Part shown: positions 57,445 to 64,000 of the stretch, one piece after another
How the letters are laid out: each line of letters begins with the position of its first letter
Position numbering within the stretch: the first letter of the stretch is position 1
Assembly: GCA_963791325.1 (NCBI GenBank)
Contig: CAWBRU010000019.1
Span: 155,220 to 219,219 of the forward strand
Length of the DNA: 64,000 bases
Direction: 5' to 3'
DNA from: JBEVJK01 sp963791325
Lineage (GTDB): Bacteria > Pseudomonadota > Alphaproteobacteria > Rhizobiales > Rhizobiaceae
Notes under the pieces: generated by a model
Told to the model about the DNA's origin: nothing
What the model saw: the letters and a program-made list of their open reading frames with translations, nothing else
The model's database searches: none
Position numbers and translations under genes: made by a program

Positions 57445-58793
57445 TCAAACCAGCGGCACACCGGGTTCGAGCGCCACGAGGAGCGCGACGCGCTCTCCTC
57501 CGAGCGGGCGTTCTCCCTCTCGCAGAGGTCGCACCACGTATTGCCCGGGCACTCGTGCGTCCGGCGCAAACGAGACCCGCACCGCTTGGTGATGCACGCG
57601 CGCGGTGAGCTTCGGCGGCGCCGATTCCAGCGCCGTGGGGGTTTCGGCGGACCCTCCCTGCTCTCCGGACCAGCTACCGCCGCGAGGCTCGCCACTCCAG
57701 CCGCCGTACGCCGATCCAGAATCCCAGTTCGACATCCGCGGGTCGGAATCCCACGCGCTCTCGTCGCCGCCGATCGGATCGAGATGGAGCTGGCCGCGCC
57801 TGCGGGGCCCAAGCGCGCGGCGCTGCCGCCCGGTTCCTCTTCCTGTGGCGGCAGCAACACCGTGGGTTGCTCGGGGCGCATCGGATCACCGTCTTCGTCG
57901 CCGAACGCGATCAGCTCCGGCAACGGCGGCGGACTCGAGCCGCGCTGCTGAAAGCCCGCGGGCGGCAACGTGGCCATGCGCGGCGACGAATCGCTGTCCG
58001 CCTCACGGTGCTGCCCTGACCCGCCTCCGCGCCTGCCTCCCAGGCGGAGGCGCCACGCTGCGCTGAGCCATCCGTGGGCCGCCCATCTGCGGGCCGCCAC
58101 GTGGCTACGGCAGACGCCGACCAACCCGCCTCCGGCTTCCGGCTCGTCCTCATCGGGCTCCGCGTCGAGCTCCTCGTAGTCGTCAAACGCGGCGCGCGGC
58201 AGCGGCGGCGGTGAGGACGTGCGACGCTCCGCACCCGCGCTCCACGAAGGAACGCTGGCGTAGCCCGCGCCGTAGCGGTGCGGGCGCGCGCTCTCGAGGC
58301 TGGAAGAGGCGAGCGTCGAGGACGACAGCCCCATCAGCTGGCGCTGCGCCTCGCGCGGACGATGCACGACGTACTGCGGCGCACTCGACGGCGAGCGCGA
58401 CGACGGAGGCGCGTCCTCGGGCCGGGCGACAGGCTCGGTCCAACGCCGCTCCGAGCCCAGCGCGCGAAGCGGGCGACAGCGCTCTGCCTGTGCGGCGACG
58501 AATCGAACGCCGCCGTCGGACGCACACCGGTCAGCTCCCGAGCCGCCGGGCACGCGCGCGACGGCGGCGGTGGCGGGTCGGACGGGAAACAGCTTGGCGC
58601 GCAGCTCGGCAGCCGCCTTGGCGAGCTGGAGCGAGCGCAGGTCCGCTCCCTCGTCCGAAGCGCTCTCAGCGGCTCGCTTGAGCCAGCGCAGGCTCTCGGT
58701 CGTGTCGCCCCTGGACCAGAGCGTCTGGGCCGCCTGGAGCGCCACCTGAACGGCGTCGGTATCGGCGGTTTCGGCTTGCGGCAGCTCGCTCAT
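57445..58793 (-). pseudogene. Low-complexity protein with N-terminal TPR-like helices (frameshifted)
   Basis: From ATG 58,793 (preceded by GAGAGGAGCG) the first 65 residues are helical (VQVALQAAQTLWSRGDTTES, LRWLKRAAESASDEGADLRS) and resemble a TPR-like pair. The middle 300 or so residues are Ser/Pro/Glu-rich with runs such as SSPPPLPRAAFDDYEELDAE and acidic repeats. The C-terminus is compact: VRVSFAPDARVPGQYVVRPL then REGERPLGGERVALLVALEP, a pattern I have seen at the end of other myxobacterial proteins but cannot name. At least three frame changes (about 58,150, 57,970 and 57,700). It may be a scaffold acting with the adjacent kinases; that is inference. Confidence 0.5.
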
Positions 58794-59585
58794 TCTATCG
58801 CTCCTCTCGGAGTAGCCCAGTGTTTGCAGCACGACAGTTCGGCACAGCCGTGATCCGAGCACAACGGTGGGCGGGACCCACAGGTGGATCAAGACAAATC
58901 CCCCCACGCCCCCGTCGCGAGCTTCGTACTTGCAGTCGTTTTGCCGAGAGCGTTGCATTTGTTGACTCGGATGTGAATTCTGCAATCCAATTTTGATTGG
59001 ATCGGAACTTCGCACTAGCCCGTTTAGAGACGTTTTCCGCTCTCGCAAATCACGCGCGCTGCCGCGGAAAGGGGCGCCAATTGGTCAGCCGAAAGGGTCC
59101 TCTACCTCTATCCCCGGGAGTCACGTCCCCGCTCCGTTACGCGGAGGTCGCCCCCCGCGCGTGCGCGCAGCTGGCAGCCCTGACGTTATGCCGAGTCACT
59201 GCGAGAGCACGGCCGAGCCAGGCCTCGGGGAGCGCACGCCGGGCGCTCCCTCCGCGCGACGGCGCCGACGCGTCCGAGCGCCGCGCTCGAGCCGTCGCGC
59301 GAGCGCGCCGCCCTCGCCCCCAATCCCCAGAGCAGCGCCCGCGACGGCCCCCGCCGCGGACTCGAACTGTTGCATGAGCAAAAACCCCTGCCGCGGCCGC
59401 GGCGGCTGCGCCGTGCCCGAATCCCACGACTGTGCCGGCAAGAACGACTGCTGCCGGTCGCGGCGGCTGCCGGGCGCATTGCCCGCACTGACGGGGAGGC
59501 GAGGAGCCGGAAAGCCGCGGCGGCGAGCCGGGATTCCCGAGTGACGCCCTCGCCGGGCACGGAGTATGCTCGATCCGAGGCTCTT
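58794..59585. other. Long intergenic region with a short perfect palindrome
   Basis: About 790 bp between divergent genes. At 58,985-59,002 there is a perfect inverted repeat ATCCAAT-TTTG-ATTGGAT in an AT-rich patch, which could be an operator or a hairpin. The remaining open frames (for example around 59,196-59,900 reverse) look like chance frames of GC-rich DNA. I could not identify a gene. Confidence 0.4.
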
Positions 59586-61279
59586 TTGACCGCACCCGCG
59601 ACCCTCCCCCAGAGCCCGATCGGCGCCGCCAGCAGCAAGGCGTCCGATCGGCACCTGCTCGATCTGACGATGGGGCCGGGGCGCGGAATCCTGGAGAGCA
59701 CCGCGCGCGGCGAGCTCCCGGTCGACGTGCTCGAATCCGGCGTGCGCCGGCTCGGCATGATTACCCTGGTCTGCGCGCTCAGCCTGCTCGGCGTGCTGGC
59801 GCTGCTCGGCGCTGGTGGGGCGGCACGATGCGGAGTTCCGCGCCGAGGTGCTGCCTCGGGCGCTCGGCTGCCTGATCCCCGCGACGCTGCTCAACCTGGG
59901 CATGCTGGCGATCGCGCGTGCGCGCTGGTTCCGGCCGCAGGTGATCCTGGAGCTCAGCCAGTTCTACCTGGTGTTGTTTGCGCTCGCGCTGAGTGCGTTG
60001 CGCCACGGCTTTCCCTGGCTCGCCGGGGAGGCGCTGCGCAACTGGTCGCCGGTCGCGGTGCTGCTGGTGATGTACGGCGCGCTGGTGCCCGCTCGCCCGG
60101 CACGCGTGTTGACGGTGTGCGTGGTGGCGGCATTGACGGACCCGCTCGCCCTGTTCCTGGCGCAGAACCAGAGCCAGAGGCCCGAGGCTCAATACGTGCT
60201 CCTGCTCATGCTCTCGCCGGCGGCGGGCGTGGGCCTGGCGTATCTCTCCTCCCGCTTGTTGTACGGGCTCACCGAGCACATCACCCGCGCGCGCGAGGTC
60301 GGCAGCTACCGGCTGGAGACGCGCCTCGGCACCGGCGGCATGGGCGAGGTGTGGAAGGCCAAGCACCACATGCTGGCCCGCCCCGCCGCGATCAAGCTGA
60401 TCCGCCCGCGCATCCTCTCCACGCATGGACCGGAGGAAGCCAAGCGGCTGCTCAAGCTCTTCGAGCGGGAGGCGCAGACCACGGCGCTCTTGACCTCGCC
60501 GCACACCATCCAGCTGTATGACTACGGCGTCACGCAGGACGGCACCTTCTACTACGTGATGGAGCTGCTCGACGGCTTCGACCTGCAGACGCTGGTCAAG
60601 CGCTTCGGCAAGCAGCCGGCCGAGCGCGTCGCCTTCTTCTTGATCCAGGCGTGCGACTCGCTGCACGAAGCGCACGAGCACCAGCTGGTACACCGCGACC
60701 TGAAGCCCGCCAACATCTTCACCTGTCGCTACGGCGGCGACGTAGACTTCGTCAAGGTGCTCGACTTCGGTCTGGTGATGGACCGGCGCCCCACCGAGGA
60801 AGAGCTGGAAGACCCCGGCATCATCGGTACGCCCGCGATCATGGCGCCGGAGATGGTGCGCTTCAACGCGCCGGTCGATCAGCGCGCGGACATCTACGCG
60901 CTCGGCTGCGTGGCGTACTGGCTGCTCACGCGGGAGCGAGTCTTCGAGGCGCCAATCGAGCGGACATGCTGGTGATGCACGCGCATCAGCGCCCCGTGCC
61001 GCCGTCCAAGCGCGCCAACATCTCCGTCCCCGAGCAACTGGAGGAGCTGATCCTGCAGTGCCTGGACAAGAACCCGAATCGGCGGCCGCAAACGGCGCGC
61101 GAGCTGGGCGATCGACTGCGCGAGACCGGCCTGGCACGGGAGTGGAACCGCTCGCGTCGCGAGGCCTGGTGGCAAGCGCTGAAGGCAGCGCAGGCAGGCA
61201 AAGCCTGCGCAGGAACACGAACGAGGAGCACGAGCACGAGTCGGAACCCCTGGTACCCGGCTCGCAGCCAGCGCTTTGA
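59586..61279 (+). pseudogene. Membrane Ser/Thr protein kinase (frameshifted)
   Basis: An N-terminal leader (LLDLTMGPGRGILESTARGE), then about six membrane segments (LGMITLVCALSLLGVLALL; VILELSQFYLVLFALALSAL; LLLMLSPAAGVGLAYLSSR), then a complete kinase domain: SYRLETRLGTGGMGEVWKAK, AAIKLIRP, LVHRDLKPANIFTC, KVLDFGLVMD and IGTPAIMAPEMVRFNAPVDQ. All catalytic residues are present. Frame changes near 59,815, 60,960 and 61,200; the stop is at about 61,279. The architecture matches the kinase at 27,750-29,403. The start may be the TTG at 59,586 or a later codon. It is followed by a dehydrogenase gene 25 bp downstream. Confidence 0.82.
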
Positions 61280-61304
61280 GAAGAGACGTGAGAAAGAGAA
61301 GCAA

Positions 61305-62165
61305 ATGACGTCGACCCCGGGCTCAGATCTCGACCCGGCGCGCTCGCTCGCCGGCAAGGTGCTGTTCATCACGGGGGCGAGCCGCGGCATCGGCGAGGCG
61401 ATCGCGCTGCGCGCGGCGCGCGATGGGGCCGCCGTCGCGGTGGTCGGCAAGACCGAGCGAGCCGCACGCCGAAGCTGCGCGGCACCGTGCACTCGGCGTG
61501 CGAGGCGATCGAGGCCGCCGGCGGCCAGGCGCTGGCCTGCGTCGCAGACATTCGCGACGAGGCGGCGGTACAGCGCGCGGTGAAAGCGACCGTGGAGCGC
61601 TTCGGCGGCATCGACATCCTGGTCAACAACGCCAGCGCCATCTCGCTCACGCCCGACCAGCAGCACGCCGATGAAGCGCTTTGATCTGATGCACTCGGTC
61701 AACGTGCGCGGCACGTTTCTGTGCAGCCAGATCTGCTTGCCCTGGCTGGAGAAGAGCCTGAACCCTCACATTCTCACGCTCTCCCCGCCGCCCGAGCTGC
61801 GGCCCGAGTGGTTTGCCCCGCACCTCGCCTACACGCTCTCCAAGTTTGGCATGAGCCTGTGCACGCTGGGCCTGGCCGCCGAGCTCGCGCGCGCGCGGCA
61901 TCGCCGTCAACAGCCTGTGGCCGAAGACCATGATCGCGACCGCCGCCGTGGAGAACCTGCTCGGGGGCAGCCAGGCGCTCGGGCATTGCCGGCTGCCCGC
62001 CATCGTCGCGGATGCCGCCCACGTGATCTTGACCCGCCCGAGCCGCGAGCGCGAGCGGGCAGTTCTGCATCGACGAGGACGTGCTGCGCGAGGCCGGCGT
62101 CAGCGACTTTTCGGGGTACGCCGTCGACCCAAAACTCGAGCCCGCACCTCGATCTGTTCGTCTGA
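61305..62165 (+). pseudogene. Short-chain dehydrogenase/reductase (frameshifted)
   Basis: An SDR enzyme of about 285 residues similar to the HSDL2/SDR branch. The cofactor loop is VLFITGASRGIGEAIALRAA, then IDILVNNASAISLT, and the catalytic YxxxK lies in HLAYTLSKFGMSLCTLGLAA. Frames change near 61,465, 61,665, 61,890 and 62,060. The C-terminus reads GVSDFSGYAVDPKLEPAPD and stops at 62,165. It should be a soluble NAD(P)-dependent oxidoreductase on an acyl or sterol-like substrate. It stands between the kinase gene and the convergent flagellar operon. Confidence 0.8.
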
Positions 62166-62215
62166 GCCCTACGGGCGGGGACGTCAGCCCGTGGGCGCGA
62201 GGTGAGCGGGCCGCG

Positions 62216-62705
62216 TCAGCAGGCTGGACCCCGGATGTCTCCGATACGGGCGCCGCCGTGGGCAAGACGAACAGCTCGCGCGTCGTGAAGCGCGAGCCTT
62301 CGAGAAACACCTGCGCGCCCTGGCGCGTGTCGGCGTTGATCGAGCAGCGGGGCCAGCAGATTCACGGTCGCGGGCTGCAGCTGCGAAGCGCACAGAACGG
62401 CGAGCACCGCAAACTCATCCGCCCCCGACCCGGCGATGCCCGCCTTGTCCACCAGCGGCTCGATCGGCACGTCCGGGTAGTCGCGCAGCAGGCCGTGCGC
62501 CGACACCACGGGGAAGGCCAAGCCCGGCGTCGTCGCCGATTGGAGCCACGCGATCAACGTCGACTGCCCGTGCGGGATCAGGGTGAACCTGGTCTCCTTC
62601 GGGAAAGCCAATGATGCCATTTTTGAAATGGATCAGGTTCTCGTCTGGAACCTCCACCGAGCCAAACCGGGTCGTCGAGATCTGTGTGGTGTGTTGGGTA
62701 TCCAT
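62216..62705 (-). pseudogene. fliW: Flagellar assembly factor FliW (frameshifted)
   Basis: FliW binds flagellin and the RNA regulator CsrA in flagellate bacteria. From ATG 62,705 the product reads TTRFGSVEVPDENLIHFKNG, IIGFPEG, and after an indel near 62,600 STLIAWLQSATTPGLAFPVV and ATVNLLAPLL; a second indel near 62,330 leads to VFLEGSRFTTRELFVLP. These are the FliW blocks in order. The exact stop is unclear: one frame stops at 62,216 and another stays open. It is the third gene of the reverse flagellar run, 97 bp after flgF. Confidence 0.82.
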
Positions 62706-62802
62706 CGCTCGCTCGATCAGGTGCAGGGAATATGCCAGATTCTGGTTGAATCGCTGATCTCGAGCGGCTCCCGCCATGCGGATTCGCCAACGTCCCGAAC
62801 GG

Positions 62803-63540
62803 TTAGCGAGCGCGCACGATGTCGGAGGCGGCACGGCGCTCGAGGTCGCTGTACGCCTCCACGGCTTTCTCGAGGGCTTCAAAAGCTCGGGTGGCCGACA
62901 CAAGGTCCGTCATTCCCTTGACGATCGAGACGTTGGGCATCTCGAGCACGCCGCCCTGGATCATCGCTTCGGCGGGCAGCGGCTCACCCGCGGCAGCAGC
63001 GGCGCGGAACAGCTTATCGCCGTCCTTCGCCAGACCCTTCGGCTGGTTGAACTTCACGATGCGCAGCGTGCCGACCTCTTCCCCGTCGACGCGCAGCACC
63101 CCGTCTTCGCCGATGGCAGGCGCGCCGCCGTCGAGCGGGATGCGGATCGGGCTGCCCCCGCTGTCCTGCACGGCAAAGCCCTGAGCGGTCACCAGCGTGC
63201 CGCCCGGTCCGATCTGAAAGGCTCCGGCGCGCGTGTAGCGTTCGCCGCGCGGCGTCTGAACCGCAAAGTAGCCATCCCCGTCGATGGCGGCATCGAGCGG
63301 TCGCTGCGTCACCTGCAGCGGGCCCGTCCGCAAGTCGGGCGACACCTCTGCCACGCCCGTGTAGCGCATCTGGGTCTGCGAGCTGCCGGTGAGCATGGCA
63401 GACATCAGGTGCTCCTGAAAGACGGCCTGCTCCGCCTTGTAGCCGGGCGTGTTGGCGTTCGCGAGGTTGTTGGCCGTGGCGTCCAGCGCCGTCATCTGCG
63501 CCGAGGCGCCCGACGCCGCTACCCAGATCCCGCTGCTCAC
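62803..63540 (-). CDS. flgF: Flagellar basal-body rod protein FlgF
   Basis: A 245-residue, intact flagellar rod/hook-family protein. The N-terminal D0 domain has GIWVAASGASAQMTALDATA and NNLANANTPGYKAEQAVFQE, with the ANxxTPGY consensus. The middle has AIDGDGYFAVQTPRGERYTR, and the C-terminus is QGGVLEMPNVSIVKGMTDLV with FEALEKAVEAY. Length and motifs fit FlgF (proximal rod) better than the longer FlgG. The GTG start overlaps the fliA stop (GTGA, 63,537-63,540). It is exported by the flagellar type III system. Confidence 0.9.
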   Translation of the reverse strand: MSSGIWVAASGASAQMTALDATANNLANANTPGYKAEQAVFQEHLMSAMLTGSSQTQMRYTGVAEVSPDLRTGPLQVTQRPLDAAIDGDGYFAVQTPRGERYTRAGAFQIGPGGTLVTAQGFAVQDSGGSPIRIPLDGGAPAIGEDGVLRVDGEEVGTLRIVKFNQPKGLAKDGDKLFRAAAAAGEPLPAEAMIQGGVLEMPNVSIVKGMTDLVSATRAFEALEKAVEAYSDLERRAASDIVRAR

Positions 63541-64000
63541 GCGCGCATTCCGTTTCTGCTCGGGCCCGCGCTACCGCGGCGCCGGCGCGAGATCGGGCGA
63601 CCCTCGACCATGGCGCGAATCAGGTGCATGGCTTCGGAGTGCAGCTGGCAAACGCGCGATTCGGTCACGCCGAGCACCTCGCCAATCTCGCGAAAGCTGC
63701 ACTCTTCCTGATAGTACAGGCCCACGATCAGATTCAGCCGCTCGGGCAGGCCGTCGATGGCCTTGGCGACCGTGCCGACGAGCTGGCGCCGGGTAGCGAT
63801 CGACTCCGGCGACGAGTCCATCGAGGACGGCTCGCCGATGTCGTTGAGCTCGAGCCGCGCGTAGCCGGCCTCACTGATCTCGGTGAGCAGCTTGTGATAG
63901 TCCGCCAGCGGAATGCCCAGCTCGGCGGCGACCTCTTCCTGCTCGGGAGCTCGGCCCAGACGACCCGACGAGCTCGGCGGCCACCTGCGTGATGCGGCGC
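63537..64000 (-). pseudogene. fliA: Flagellar sigma factor FliA, C-terminal part (gene continues beyond window; one frameshift)
   Basis: Sigma-28, which transcribes late flagellar genes. The visible part covers region 3 (EQEEVAAELGIPLADYHKLL) and region 4, with LPERLNLIVGLYYQEECSFR and EIGEVLGVTESRVCQLHSEA, the family's HTH signature. An extra base near 63,965 breaks the frame before region 3. The C-terminus runs on about 15 basic residues past the normal end and overlaps the flgF start. The gene extends past the right edge. Confidence 0.85.

Noticed and set aside
59137..59903. Reverse-strand Gly/Arg-rich frames upstream of the second membrane kinase
   Set aside because: They overlap the kinase leader, have Arg/Ser/Ala bias typical of shadow frames and no ribosome site.

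Overview
The window reads as two unrelated genomes joined at about position 22,120. Bases 1-22,118 look like an alphaproteobacterium of the order Hyphomicrobiales (Phyllobacteriaceae/Mesorhizobium-like). The evidence is an rnr-DUF983-NUDIX-rpmG neighbourhood, a cyclic beta-1,2-glucan synthase (ndvB), and a short palindromic intergenic element that I recognise from rhizobia. Every gene in this part is open from start to stop. From about 22,120 to 64,000 the DNA looks like a flagellated Myxococcota/Polyangia-type bacterium: several Ser/Thr kinases with membrane or low-complexity extensions, a MYXO-CTERM-like secreted protein, a lipoprotein with two CxxCH motifs, and flagellar genes. In this part most genes longer than about 600 bp carry one or more single-base frameshifts. 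The likeliest reading is a chimeric metagenomic contig whose right part has a poor consensus, so genes marked pseudogene there are probably intact in the organism.

Left part: the 3' end of rnr, DUF983, a NUDIX hydrolase, an MFS carrier and rpmG run forward. A compact reverse operon (4,149-10,596) encodes a DUF1810 protein, a flavodoxin-fold oxidoreductase, an FAD oxidoreductase, a cytosine-deaminase-type amidohydrolase and an NMT1-type ABC importer. It is transcribed divergently from a RidA protein and a creatininase-family amidohydrolase. Together these look like an uptake and catabolic module for a small N-heterocycle. A YcaQ-type DNA glycosylase, galU and a truncated ndvB follow.

Right part: it opens with a 2.76-kb inverted repeat (22,128-24,892 and 24,930-27,688, loop 37 nt), each arm carrying a glutathione transferase gene and a sigma-70 factor gene. 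A membrane Ser/Thr kinase, DUF2200, an exo/endonuclease-fold protein and a winged-helix protein come next. The stretch 33-40.6 kb looks like a small integron array: a remnant of an integron integrase lies at 40.2-40.6 kb, and imperfect palindromes with attC-like ends separate small unrelated genes. These include a GH24 lysozyme overlapping an LprI-type lysozyme-inhibitor gene, a RelE/HigB-XRE toxin-antitoxin pair, a VOC protein and two orphan genes.

From 43.8 to 53.8 kb there is a surface-glycan cluster: glucose-1-phosphate cytidylyltransferase, sugar C-methyltransferase, 3,5-epimerase, DUF4910 protein, NAD epimerase/dehydratase, glycosyltransferase, methyltransferase, ApbE and flippase. After it come the CxxCH lipoprotein, a pseudokinase, a low-complexity protein, a second membrane Ser/Thr kinase, a short-chain dehydrogenase, and a reverse flagellar operon fliA-flgF-fliW at the right edge. 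I saw no rRNA, tRNA, CRISPR array or transposase.
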